Assembly (NCBI GenBank): GCA_026874595.1
Contig: JAPPUL010000073.1
Span: forward strand, 583,973 to 647,972
Reading direction: 5' to 3'
DNA: 64,000 nt
Origin: Sipunculus nudus
Lineage: Eukaryota; Annelida; Sipuncula; Golfingiida; Sipunculidae
The position numbers and the translations under genes were made by a program. Below the pieces are notes generated by a model, which had not been told where the DNA came from, searched no databases, and worked only from the letters and a program-made list of their open reading frames with translations. Below are positions 9,297-18,574 of this stretch, piece by piece. The stretch's first letter is position 1. Every line of letters begins with the position of its first letter.

Positions 9297-12200
9297 CTAT
9301 CTTATTTTACTCTTATCTACATCTATCACTAGCTTTACTTCACTCTTGCTTAAGTTTAATAACGTGCTTATCCGCTCTATGTCAAATCCCTTGTCATATA
9401 ACTTTATTACCGCCTCTTGGCGATTTTCACTGCTTAATCCATTAGTACTACCATCTATTTTTATATCTTCTTTTCTTTTTTCTCTTTTCTCTATCCCATC
9501 ATAAACCTTACCATCCCCATCCGATAAATCTATATCAGAAGCCACTTCCGCCTCATCTAATACTTCTATCCCCTTCGATAAACCATCTAGTGTATCTTTA
9601 CCCCCTTCTAATACCTCGCCTTTTTCCAAAATAACTGCTTTACCAGCTGCTCCTTCGTTAAGTACTCTTTTAGCAGCTTTTGAATCTTTAGCTTTTACTT
9701 CCCCTTTTACCAGCACTTGAAGCTCGTCTATTCGCCTGTCTGCAGCCTTTTGAAGCTTAGAAAGCAAATTCTCTGTCTGTGCTACTCGCTCTCTGGCTAT
9801 TTCTATTTGATTCGTTCGCTTCTCAAGGTCTAATACCAGCAAGTCCATCTCGTCAAAGCGCTTTATTACCTCTTCCATCTTCTCCTGTAGCCCCTCTATC
9901 TTTGCCATCTTCTTCTCTATGTCTTCTACTGTCCCCTTAAGCACTGTGTTTTTATCCTGGAACATTTTAAAATCATCTTTTATCTCTTCTATATGTCCAT
10001 CAAGACCTGATATGTACTCTTGTGCCTCTTTTAAAACAGGTAAGCTCTCCTTTACTCGTGCATCTGATTCATTCAACTTTGATATCGATTCTGAGGCTTT
10101 ATTATATATCTCTTTAAATTTTGAAAGCCGCTTCGTTCCCTCTTCAAGTTCAGAAAGACTTGTTTGCATCTCTTCTATCTTCTTTTCTATTACATCTTCC
10201 ATATTTAATACTGATTCCGTTCTGTCTACAAGCTCGCTTAAGGCTTTTCGCTTACTGTCTGCGTTGCTCATCACTCCCTTTAATTGCTCCCTTATCTCCA
10301 TTACATCCTCAAGCTTATTCTCAAACTCTTTGAAATATTCTCGCTCCTCGCGCATTCGCTTCGTTTGTTCACTTGCATTTTGTATCTCTTCCTTCAACTT
10401 ATCATAAAATTTCTCCGCCTTCTTAAATAACTTTGACTCCTTAACAAACTCCCGTATCCGCTCATCTATTAACTTAAGCTCCAGACTTATATTCTCAAAC
10501 TCTTCCTTCGTCTTTAAGCTTAGTTTATCCTTTAAACTAGTTAGCTCCTTCTCCATCTTACCAAGTTCTAAGCCAAACTTCTTGTTAAACTCCTCTATAT
10601 CTACATCATACTCCAAAACTTGTTTAAGTCCAGCCCCAAGCTCCTTTACACGACCTTCTGTCTTTGATATATAACTATTCAATTTCCCCTCATACTCACT
10701 TTGCAAGCTAGACAGCATGCTTCGCATCCCAGATTGGGCCTTTTCCGTCTTTACTGCCAGCTTGTTTTCTAACTCCATATTTAAGCCGTTTAATCTTTCA
10801 TTAAAACCTTCTAAAAGACCCTCAAGCTCATATCGTACCTCTTCCTTATACGTTCCTATCCCTCGTAAAGCCATAGCCTCCATCTCCTTTACTTTCTCCT
10901 CCATCCCGACAAGCTCTTTACTTAAATTCTCACTCTTATCTACTAATATCTCGTATTTTTTTACCTCTGTCTCCTTTACGTCCACTCTTAACTTATTTAC
11001 ATATTCACTAAGTTCTCTCTTATAAGTATTTGCTTGCTCACCCACATCGTATCTTGAGTCTTCTGCCATACTTTTAAATCTACTTTGCAACAACAATAAC
11101 TCGTTTGACACTTCCTTTACCTTCTCTTCTGTATCCTTTAAAAGTTTTGTGTTATTTATCATGTACCCTTGTTCTACTTTGTCATAGTTTGTCTTTATTG
11201 TTTGAAGCATTTTATCAAGTTCTGCACTATAAAACTCCTTTATACCCGATATCATGTAGTCAAGCTCTTTTTCCTTCTCTTGTAACTCCCCTTTATTACT
11301 TTCATAAAAAAGATTTATCTCGCTCTTCTTCTCCTCTATTACTCCACTTATTGTATCTGCTTCTGATATTAGCCTTTCTCTTACCGATAGGTACATCTTC
11401 TCTATACTACCCTTTACCCCTTCATACTGCCTCTCACTCTCCCTCCTCTGATTTTCAAGACTAAAATGTAAATCCTCTATACTCTTACTTATTTGGCCCC
11501 TCAGTTCTATATCAGATTGCTTTACCTCCTCTTTAAACCTACTTACACTATCCTCAAATCCTCGCTTCATTCCCTCTCCTTCCTTCTTTAGAGTATTTAG
11601 GGTCCGCTCAAGCTCCTTTTGCTCTACAAACGCTTTGTGCACTTGTAATGATAAATCTTTCGTTATCCTTGACTTTTCTGTGTCTATATAATTTTCAAGA
11701 TAGGCGTTTATACTTGTACTTTGTTTTGTTATCTTTCGCTTCTCCTCTTCTAATGTATATATTAGTTGCTCTATGTCTTTATTAAATTTATCCTTTAAAC
11801 TACTTCCAAGTCCTAATACCTTCAAGTCCATGTCTTCTACCTTATTACGCAGAGCATTTATATCCTTTTCTATTGTCCCTTTTAACTTATTAAGCTCGTT
11901 TGTTAACGCTTCCTTCGGTAAAACCATCTTCTCTTCTATCTCACGTTGTGCCTTACTTATATTCCCTCGCAATACATCTAACTTTGACCCCATCTCCTCT
12001 TCCAATCTAACCATCTGCCCGCTTAGCTCTTTGTTGAACTTTAGCTCAAATTCCCTTACCACTCGATCCATGTCTTCAAAGAAAATATTAAATCCATTAA
12101 CACGCTTTTCTACTTCGCTAAACTTATCTAATAACCTCTCTTTATAATTCTCTTCTATCCTTGTCAGGTTCTTTGCAAATTCATCCTCTCGCTCTTTATA

Positions 12201-12944
12201 CTCTTTTGTAAGCTCAGCAGAACGCTTTTGTATTTCCTCGTGCTTATTATTAAAATCATCTACTAACTTGTCTACCGATAGTATTATTGTGTTTAACTCT
12301 CCTTCTATCGCTTGGCTTCGTTTATTTTGACTCTCACTTGTTGATACTAATCTCTCATCAAACTTTAAAAGAGTTTCCTTTGCTTGCTCTTCTACCCCCT
12401 CACGCAATCCTAACAACTCCTTCTCATAGCTATCCCGTAACTCCCTAATCCCACGTTCACTCTCCTCCCTCATAAGCCCCCCAAGCTCCCTATAGCTACT
12501 CTTAGCATTAACTACTTCCTCCTCCAGTCTAACCATATCTTCTCTAAGCACCAATAGCTTTGTATCACTTTCATCCAACACCGATATTTGCCCTTCCACC
12601 TTCATGCTTAAATCTTCTAACCTCTTCCCTGTACGGCTTAGTTTCGCTATAAAGCCATCTGCACTTTGTAAATCGTTTACTCGGGTGTTTACTATCTCAA
12701 GTTGCCCTTTTAAATAGTTTCCTAGCATCTTAGATTTGTTTGACGCTTCTTTTAGCTCTCCAAGCCTTTCTATTACCTTACGATCCTCCGCATTTACCTT
12801 CTCTTTGAAATCTGATAGCAAACTTTCTATTAAACGCTTTACTTTTGTTAGATTTTGACTTTCCCTATCAAGTCTTCGTAATATTATTATCACTACTAGC
12901 GATAGTAAAAATGGTACCAATATGAGTGTTAGCGGCGAGTACAT
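9297..12944 (-). CDS. Giant membrane-anchored coiled-coil protein (SpiroCoCo type)
   Basis: A 1215-residue protein with one N-terminal helix (about residues 5-22, LTLILVPFLLSLVVIIIL). About 1050 residues of nearly uninterrupted heptad-type coiled coil follow, rich in Glu, Lys and Leu. Near residues 1090-1170 there is a disordered stretch. The C-terminal end, about 35 residues (AVIKLYDKGFDIERISTLL), looks like a small helix-turn-helix. This architecture resembles the SpiroCoCo family of spirochaetes, a recollection rather than a search result. A scaffold role in cell shape or filament organisation is plausible, but the sequence does not prove it. A purine-rich GGGAGGGGG lies just before the ATG. 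Confidence 0.55.
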   Translation of the reverse strand: MYSPLTLILVPFLLSLVVIIILRRLDRESQNLTKVKRLIESLLSDFKEKVNAEDRKVIERLGELKEASNKSKMLGNYLKGQLEIVNTRVNDLQSADGFIAKLSRTGKRLEDLSMKVEGQISVLDESDTKLLVLREDMVRLEEEVVNAKSSYRELGGLMREESERGIRELRDSYEKELLGLREGVEEQAKETLLKFDERLVSTSESQNKRSQAIEGELNTIILSVDKLVDDFNNKHEEIQKRSAELTKEYKEREDEFAKNLTRIEENYKERLLDKFSEVEKRVNGFNIFFEDMDRVVREFELKFNKELSGQMVRLEEEMGSKLDVLRGNISKAQREIEEKMVLPKEALTNELNKLKGTIEKDINALRNKVEDMDLKVLGLGSSLKDKFNKDIEQLIYTLEEEKRKITKQSTSINAYLENYIDTEKSRITKDLSLQVHKAFVEQKELERTLNTLKKEGEGMKRGFEDSVSRFKEEVKQSDIELRGQISKSIEDLHFSLENQRRESERQYEGVKGSIEKMYLSVRERLISEADTISGVIEEKKSEINLFYESNKGELQEKEKELDYMISGIKEFYSAELDKMLQTIKTNYDKVEQGYMINNTKLLKDTEEKVKEVSNELLLLQSRFKSMAEDSRYDVGEQANTYKRELSEYVNKLRVDVKETEVKKYEILVDKSENLSKELVGMEEKVKEMEAMALRGIGTYKEEVRYELEGLLEGFNERLNGLNMELENKLAVKTEKAQSGMRSMLSSLQSEYEGKLNSYISKTEGRVKELGAGLKQVLEYDVDIEEFNKKFGLELGKMEKELTSLKDKLSLKTKEEFENISLELKLIDERIREFVKESKLFKKAEKFYDKLKEEIQNASEQTKRMREEREYFKEFENKLEDVMEIREQLKGVMSNADSKRKALSELVDRTESVLNMEDVIEKKIEEMQTSLSELEEGTKRLSKFKEIYNKASESISKLNESDARVKESLPVLKEAQEYISGLDGHIEEIKDDFKMFQDKNTVLKGTVEDIEKKMAKIEGLQEKMEEVIKRFDEMDLLVLDLEKRTNQIEIARERVAQTENLLSKLQKAADRRIDELQVLVKGEVKAKDSKAAKRVLNEGAAGKAVILEKGEVLEGGKDTLDGLSKGIEVLDEAEVASDIDLSDGDGKVYDGIEKREKRKEDIKIDGSTNGLSSENRQEAVIKLYDKGFDIERISTLLNLSKSEVKLVIDVDKSKIR

Positions 12945-13087
12945 GTCCCCCTCCCAGAGATTTTATCATAACTTTTATTTATTGCTTATTTTTTTATGTA
13001 TACTTCCTCTCCGCCTCTTTTCGGCCCTTTTTCACTTTCCTTAAAAACTTTTTCACCTTGATTACATTTTATTTATATCTTTACAGC

Positions 13088-13423
13088 ATGAAAATAGTTG
13101 AGTTCCAAGCTCGCCCCTATCACATTAAGACCATAGCTCATAAGCTCATTAAGAACGATATCTTTAACTTCTTTATTGAGGATATTAGACTATTTAGTTT
13201 ACAAAAAAAAAATATGCCCCAAAAACACCTTCCTTTCCTCCCCACTTTAAGAGTCTTTATTCCTGTTAAAGACAGCAATATTACCTCCACCATGAACATC
13301 ATTAACGATATCCTATCTTCTCTTAAAGCTTCTAATATTATCTCCTCTAACAATTTTAACTCTGATAACTATATTATAGCTTCTACCATACTAAGAGACA
13401 TCGATATCGAAATACATAAATAA
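13088..13423 (+). CDS. Divergent PII-like (GlnB-fold) protein
   Basis: A 111-residue protein whose order of motifs follows that of PII signal proteins. It opens MKIVEFQARPYHIKTIAHKL, close to the PII start (MK-V-A--RP-K---V---L). IEDIRLFSLQKK then lies where PII has TVTEVRGFGRQKG. LPTLRVFIPV matches PKVKIEIVV, and IIASTILRDIDIEI matches IFV-PVEDVIRIRTGE. The T loop is short and has no equivalent of the uridylylated Tyr51, and the glycines that bind ATP are not evident. I chose the ATG at 13088, not an upstream frame start, because the motif begins there. It has no amtB or glnA neighbour. Its role is unknown. Confidence 0.45.
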   Translation: MKIVEFQARPYHIKTIAHKLIKNDIFNFFIEDIRLFSLQKKNMPQKHLPFLPTLRVFIPVKDSNITSTMNIINDILSSLKASNIISSNNFNSDNYIIASTILRDIDIEIHK

Positions 13424-13525
13424 GCGCTTTTAGGAAACTTTTACCACATTTTAACCTGTTTTTGTCCATTTTTTAACCTTTTTAACATTGTATTCTTTCT
13501 ATTTATAACTTATCTTATATCTTTT

Positions 13526-13609
13526 ATGCAGCCATTTAACAGATTTTCTTTTATGAATGAACAGCTTAACAAAAAGCATATGAATAATAGTGAGAATCCT
13601 AAATCTTAA
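13526..13609 (+). CDS. Possible 27-codon leader ORF before lepB
   Basis: An ATG opens 27 codons (start MQPFNRFSF) that end in TAA two bases before the lepB ATG. The tight spacing would allow translational coupling. The product has no recognisable feature and may be chance in an AT-rich region. It is listed because the spacing is close and because several internal ATGs lie in the same frame. Confidence 0.2.
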   Translation: MQPFNRFSFMNEQLNKKHMNNSENPKS

Positions 13610-13611
13610 AG

Positions 13612-14727
13612 ATGAATAAAAAGAATAAGATGAATAAAAAGAAGAAAAAGAAGAAAAACAAATCTAAACTAAGAGAGAATATAGAAACCATAATCTCTGC
13701 TATTTTTATTGCTCTTCTTATTCGTATATTCGTTATTGAAGCTTACAAAATCCCGTCCGGAAGTATGGTGCCAACTCTTATTGAGGGCGACTACCTTCTC
13801 GTTAATAAGTTTATTTATGGTGTTAGAATACCTATTTTTAGTTGGAAATTACCCGCTTTCTCAGACCCTAAAAGAGGCGATATTGTTGTATTCCACTACC
13901 CTAGATATTCACCTCGCCACTGGACAATAGAGCTTTTTGACTTAATCACCTTCTCTATCTTTGGCCTTACGAATACCGAGGATAGCCCTAAGAATTTTAT
14001 AAAACGTTTACTTGGCGTTCCCGGGGACGTCATTAGTTTTCTTGATAAGAAAGTTATCGTTAATGGGAATGTCCTCCCTACTTCTAATAAAATAGATAAA
14101 GAATTTTGGGACCTTATTAAATATATCTCCAATCCTGAAAAATACTCAAACCCCTCTTCTCAACAATTATTTTATTCTTATGACAAAGGTATTGTTAAAA
14201 GTACTGATAGTAATTTCAACGTTTTTATCGAGACTTTAGGGAATAAAAAACATCTTATTCAACTTGAAAATGATAGCTATTACAATGTTCAGCCTGATAT
14301 CGAATATTTGTATATTCCTAAAAAAGGCGATACTTTAGAAATTGTTTTGCGGGATATTGACGGCGAGCAAAAGCTTTTTTTCTCTGTTAATGAGGAACTT
14401 AAATTTATTACAAACTTTGAGGAGACTTTCTCTTCTGAACATTTGTCTCTTAAGCACAATGAAAACAATAATGACTTTGATATTCAAGATAATGACTACT
14501 TATTCTCTTTCTATTACGATATACTCCCTGCCAATACCCCAGCTATCTTAACACAAAAGAAAGTATTTAAACATACTTTCAAAAGCAATTACTACTTTAT
14601 GGTTGGAGATAACAGAGATCGAAGCTCTGATAGCAGAAAATGGGGTCTCGTAAACCAAAACCTTATTATAGGCAAACCCATTATTATCTATTACCCTTTA
14701 AAACGTTTCGCTAATATACCTGAATAA
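13612..14727 (+). CDS. lepB: Signal peptidase I with large insertion
   Basis: Membrane serine/lysine protease that removes signal peptides from exported proteins. A very basic N-terminus (Lys-rich, residues 1-20) precedes one transmembrane helix (about 26-44). The catalytic Ser51 is in PSGSM, the general base Lys131 in KRLLGVPGD, and the C-terminal box GDNRDRSSDSRKWG lies at 332-345. Between the Lys box and the last box lies about 180 residues, instead of the shorter domain of compact enzymes. It includes an Asn/Asp-rich stretch. An insertion of this kind is expected in the periplasmic beta domain. It sits alone between the PII-like gene and convergent ilvN. Confidence 0.93.
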   Translation: MNKKNKMNKKKKKKKNKSKLRENIETIISAIFIALLIRIFVIEAYKIPSGSMVPTLIEGDYLLVNKFIYGVRIPIFSWKLPAFSDPKRGDIVVFHYPRYSPRHWTIELFDLITFSIFGLTNTEDSPKNFIKRLLGVPGDVISFLDKKVIVNGNVLPTSNKIDKEFWDLIKYISNPEKYSNPSSQQLFYSYDKGIVKSTDSNFNVFIETLGNKKHLIQLENDSYYNVQPDIEYLYIPKKGDTLEIVLRDIDGEQKLFFSVNEELKFITNFEETFSSEHLSLKHNENNNDFDIQDNDYLFSFYYDILPANTPAILTQKKVFKHTFKSNYYFMVGDNRDRSSDSRKWGLVNQNLIIGKPIIIYYPLKRFANIPE

Positions 14728-14758
14728 AGCAAAAACTTGTGTTTGTCTTGAAGCTATA

Positions 14759-15268
14759 CTAGAGTATACGTGCATCTTTTAATTTACTTTGGTAAGGAAG
14801 CGCTATTTGGCCTGTCCGCACTATCTCTAATATCTTATACTTCTTTGACACCATATCTATAAATGATTTCACCTTTCGGCTTATTCCTGACATCTCAACA
14901 AGCATAGTCTCCTCCGTCATATCCTCAACTCGTCCGCCAAAAGCATTTACAAGCTCTATAAGAACTCCAAGCTCTTCTTTTCCAAACTCTAATAGCATTA
15001 ATACTAGTTCTCTATTTAAAGATTCGTTATATTGAAAGTCTTTTATACTTATAACATCAACTAGTTTACTAAGCTGTTTGTCTATCTGGCGTATTATATC
15101 TTTATGATTATTATCATCTACTATTATCGTTATGATGCTCTGTCGTGGATCCTCCCTAGTCCCTACCGCTATGCTTTCTATATTATAGCCTCGTCGTGAA
15201 AACAAACTTACCACATGCATCATTACACCTGCATTGTTTCTTACCTTAAGCAATATCGTGTGTTTCAT
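14759..15268 (-). CDS. ilvN: Acetolactate synthase small (regulatory) subunit
   Basis: Regulatory subunit that activates IlvB and mediates feedback inhibition by branched-chain amino acids. An N-terminal ACT domain is clear (KHTILLKVRNNAGVMMHVVSLFSRRGYNIESIAVG, residues 2-36 approx.), followed by the conserved second half with IVRTGQIAL near the C-terminus. Its 169 residues match the usual length. It starts 17 bp after the ilvB stop, so the two form a short operon. Confidence 0.95.
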   Translation of the reverse strand: MKHTILLKVRNNAGVMMHVVSLFSRRGYNIESIAVGTREDPRQSIITIIVDDNNHKDIIRQIDKQLSKLVDVISIKDFQYNESLNRELVLMLLEFGKEELGVLIELVNAFGGRVEDMTEETMLVEMSGISRKVKSFIDMVSKKYKILEIVRTGQIALPYQSKLKDARIL

Positions 15269-15285
15269 TTCTTCTTTTAATCCCT

Positions 15286-16986
15286 TTACTCTTTTTCCTC
15301 TTTTATGTCATCTATATCTATACTATCGCTTATCGCACCACCCGCCGGTACCATAGGAAATACCTTCTCTGCTGTGGGAATCATTACCTCAAGTAGTGCT
15401 GTCTTATCACTCTCTAGTAGAAATTCTATCCCGCTATTAACTTCTTCTGGCTTTGTTATAAGCTTCGCATCAAGACCATAGGCTTTTGCTATTGCCACAA
15501 AGTCCGGATTATAATTAAAATCACTACCTGAAAAGTTTGACTCGTAAAATAACTCTTGCCACTGCCTCACCATACCTAAAAAACCATTGTTTAATACAAC
15601 AATCTTTACCTTCATACCATATACCGTGCACGTTGCAAGCTCTTGGATATTCATTTGGAAACTTCCATCACCCGTTATCGTGAATACCTGCCTGTCCGGA
15701 TAGGCAAGCGCCGCTCCTATCGCTGCCGGAAACCCAAATCCCATCGTCCCAAGTCCGCCGCTTGTTAGCATACTTCGGGAGTTCTTAAACTTATAATACT
15801 GCGCCACCCACATCTGATGCTGACCCACGTCCGTTGTAACTATTGCTTCCCCGTTTGTTGCTTTACTAAGCTCCTCTATGAAATACTGTGGCTTTATCCT
15901 CTCTTCGCTTTGTCTATATCTATAGGGATACTTGTTTTTAAGCTCAGCTACCCGTTCAAGCCACTCTGAACGCTCATCTTTTGCACTCACTCGCTTTATA
16001 AGCTCTTCTACGACCTTCTTTAAATCCCCTACTACTGCATAATCTACTTGTATTATTTTTCCTATCTCTGCTTTGTCTATGTCTATATGAGCTATCTTTG
16101 CTTGTTTTGCAAATTTACTCACCTTCCCTGTTACGCGATCATCAAACCTCGCTCCAAGCGCTATTAATAAATCACAATCTGATACAGAATAATTTGCATA
16201 TTTTGACCCGTGCATACCAAGCATTCCCAAAGAACGCGGATGCTCTGTCGGTATTGCTCCAAGACCCATTAATGTCATTACTACTGGTATATTTGCCTTC
16301 TCTGAAAGCTTTGCGACAACCCCTCCTGCCCCAGATACATTAGCACCGCCTCCCACGTACAACAAAGGCCGCTGTGACTCATCTATCGCATTTACAAGCC
16401 CGTCTAAGTCTCCCTCCATTTTATTCCCTATATCAACATATTTACGCCTTATTATATCATCTAATACAAACTCATACTCATCAGTTTCAGCAAGCTGTAC
16501 GTCTTTTGGAATATCTACCAAAGCAGGCCCAGGCCGCCCTGACATCGCCACCGTGTAAGATTCCTCAAGCGCTGTTGCAAGATCTTCTACGCGTCGGACT
16601 AACTTGTTTATTTTAGTTATCGGTACGCTTATTCCAAATATATCTGCCTCCTGAAAAGCATCCGTACCTATTAACTCGCCAGGAACCTGCCCTGTTATCG
16701 CAAGTATTGGCACTGAATCCATCTTCGCATCAGCAAGCCCTGTTACCAGATTCGTTGCTCCAGGTCCTGAGGTTGCAAATGCAACGCCTATTTCCCCGGT
16801 AGACTTGGCATAACCCTCTGCTGCGTGGATTGCTCCTTGTTCGTGCCTGCACAAGATATGTTTTATATCTGATCTGTGTAACTCATCATATATCGGCAAT
16901 ATAGCACCACCAGGATACCCAAATATTACCCTAACTCCATGCCTCTTTAAAAACTCTATTACTATTTGTGAGCCCGTCTTTTTCAA
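15286..16986 (-). CDS. ilvB: Acetolactate synthase large subunit
   Basis: Thiamine-diphosphate enzyme making 2-acetolactate (or acetohydroxybutyrate) from pyruvate, the first step of valine, leucine and isoleucine synthesis. The catalytic Glu49 lies in CRHEQGAIHAAEGYA, and the ThDP/Mg motif GDGSFQMNIQELATC with a downstream NN is complete. The FAD-binding middle domain is intact. The 566 residues are a normal length. The start is TTG; an in-frame alternative was not convincing. ilvN follows directly. The upstream 149 bp hold no obvious attenuator peptide. Confidence 0.96.
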   Translation of the reverse strand: MKKTGSQIVIEFLKRHGVRVIFGYPGGAILPIYDELHRSDIKHILCRHEQGAIHAAEGYAKSTGEIGVAFATSGPGATNLVTGLADAKMDSVPILAITGQVPGELIGTDAFQEADIFGISVPITKINKLVRRVEDLATALEESYTVAMSGRPGPALVDIPKDVQLAETDEYEFVLDDIIRRKYVDIGNKMEGDLDGLVNAIDESQRPLLYVGGGANVSGAGGVVAKLSEKANIPVVMTLMGLGAIPTEHPRSLGMLGMHGSKYANYSVSDCDLLIALGARFDDRVTGKVSKFAKQAKIAHIDIDKAEIGKIIQVDYAVVGDLKKVVEELIKRVSAKDERSEWLERVAELKNKYPYRYRQSEERIKPQYFIEELSKATNGEAIVTTDVGQHQMWVAQYYKFKNSRSMLTSGGLGTMGFGFPAAIGAALAYPDRQVFTITGDGSFQMNIQELATCTVYGMKVKIVVLNNGFLGMVRQWQELFYESNFSGSDFNYNPDFVAIAKAYGLDAKLITKPEEVNSGIEFLLESDKTALLEVMIPTAEKVFPMVPAGGAISDSIDIDDIKEEKE

Positions 16987-17134
16987 AACATTTATCCCTT
17001 CTTTATTTATATATATCTTTTAGATTAAAGAGCAAGTCTAATATAAATTTAGCCCAAAGTCAACTTATTCGTTTTTATACTATATTTGGATTTTTTCAAT
17101 ATTTTTGAATATTATAGGTTATTTTAGTTTTTAT

Positions 17135-18574
17135 CTAATAACCTAAAAGAAAGTAAAAGCCAAGGTCCGGATATATCCCAAGTGATAATGTAAGCACCAT
17201 CCCCACCAAAGCTACCAATATATAGCTCCATCTTGCCCTAAGTATCGGATATTCATAGCCTTCGTCCTTTAAATACATATACACTATTATTCTAAGATAG
17301 TAATAAAACGATACCACTGCACTTAGTATTCCTATTATCGATAATACATAAAGCTCTTGGGATAATGCGTATTTGAATATGAAAAACTTTCCCATAAAAC
17401 CAGAAGTTAACGGAATCCCTGCAAGTGAAAATAAAAATACACTCATTGAAAATCCTAAAAACCGATTCCTATACCCAAGCCCACGTATCCCAACAAGTGT
17501 TTGCTCGCTTATATTAAGCAAACTCGCAAATACTCCTATATTTATTATCACATAAGATAAAAGATAAAACAACAACGGATTGTAATTTACTATATCTGAT
17601 TTAAGCCCCGCAACCAAATATATCAAAATATACCCTGTATGCCCTATCCCCGAAAAAGCTATTATTCGCTTTATATTGTTTTGGATTAAGGCAAGAAAGT
17701 TACCAACTAAAACCGTAAGTACACTAACTACTATCAGTATGTCTATAATTATTTGGTGATCTAACACCCTGAAGAAACTAAACAAACTCCTAAACAATAT
17801 CCCAAAAGCTGCCACCTTAACACAAGTTGACATAAAGGCTGTAACTACAGTAGGGGCCCCTTCATATGCGTCTGGCATCCATTGATGAAACGGTACCGCT
17901 CCCACCTTGAATAAAAACCCTATAAGCACAAGCCCAAGTCCCAAATAAGCATAAAGCTCATCATCACCTAATATACTACTACTATAATGCTCAACTATCT
18001 TGTCAAATACCATCTGCCCACTTGAACCATACAAAAACGCTATTCCCAATATCAAAAACGCAGTCGAAAATGCTCCAAGTATTAAATACTTTATACCTGC
18101 CTCGTTGCTTCTAAAGTCTTTTATGTCAAAACCTGAGAGTATATATACACTAACTGACATAACTTCAAAACTTATGAAAAACGTAAACATGTCATTCGAA
18201 AAAACAAGGCTTACCATCCCAACAACTCCAAAAAGCATTAAACTACAAAAGTTTACAGAATCTCTTTTACTATCTCCAAATGAATAATAAGAAAGCAAGA
18301 CCACTAATAGGGCTCCAAGTACAAGTACTAACGCTATGCCCAAAGAAAACTCATCCAGCTTTAAAGAACCGCTAAATATTATAAGCTCTTCTTCGAAGTT
18401 TAGTATATAATCGCTTATGGTATATAGAGTATAAAAAAGCCCTGCAAAGGAAGTTATATATACTGGCTTTTTGTTTACGCTCTTTTTGCTAAGCACTTCA
18501 AGCAATAAGGTTATGAGGCCTGTAGCCGTAAGAATTATTATGGGCTTTGTCACATATAATACATTATCAAACAT
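17135..18574 (-). CDS. nuoN: NADH-quinone oxidoreductase subunit N
   Basis: Antiporter-like membrane subunit that pumps protons in complex I. The 479-residue, 14-helix protein contains the expected Lys in FKVGAVPFHQWMPDAYEGAPT and a conserved helix-7 Glu in TFFISFEVMSVSVYIL. Its ATG overlaps the nuoM stop codon by one base (TAATG). It is the last gene of the nuo operon. The stop region contains an inverted repeat (TAGGTTATT/AATAACCTA), without a clear T tract. Confidence 0.96.
   Translation of the reverse strand: MFDNVLYVTKPIIILTATGLITLLLEVLSKKSVNKKPVYITSFAGLFYTLYTISDYILNFEEELIIFSGSLKLDEFSLGIALVLVLGALLVVLLSYYSFGDSKRDSVNFCSLMLFGVVGMVSLVFSNDMFTFFISFEVMSVSVYILSGFDIKDFRSNEAGIKYLILGAFSTAFLILGIAFLYGSSGQMVFDKIVEHYSSSILGDDELYAYLGLGLVLIGFLFKVGAVPFHQWMPDAYEGAPTVVTAFMSTCVKVAAFGILFRSLFSFFRVLDHQIIIDILIVVSVLTVLVGNFLALIQNNIKRIIAFSGIGHTGYILIYLVAGLKSDIVNYNPLLFYLLSYVIINIGVFASLLNISEQTLVGIRGLGYRNRFLGFSMSVFLFSLAGIPLTSGFMGKFFIFKYALSQELYVLSIIGILSAVVSFYYYLRIIVYMYLKDEGYEYPILRARWSYILVALVGMVLTLSLGIYPDLGFYFLLGY

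Noticed and set aside
12926-13087. Upstream extension of the PII-like frame from 12926
   Set aside because: The added 54 residues are hydrophobic Phe/Tyr/Leu-rich AT-type sequence overlapping the start of the coiled-coil gene. The ATG at 13088 fits the family.
13138-13353. 71-residue minus-strand frame over the PII-like gene
   Set aside because: The plus-strand frame has a conserved motif order and a good start; the antisense frame has no recognisable feature.
17113-17146. TAGGTTATT/AATAACCTA inverted repeat as the nuo terminator
   Set aside because: The stem is AT-rich, overlaps the nuoN stop and lacks a following T run on the minus strand, so I do not call it.
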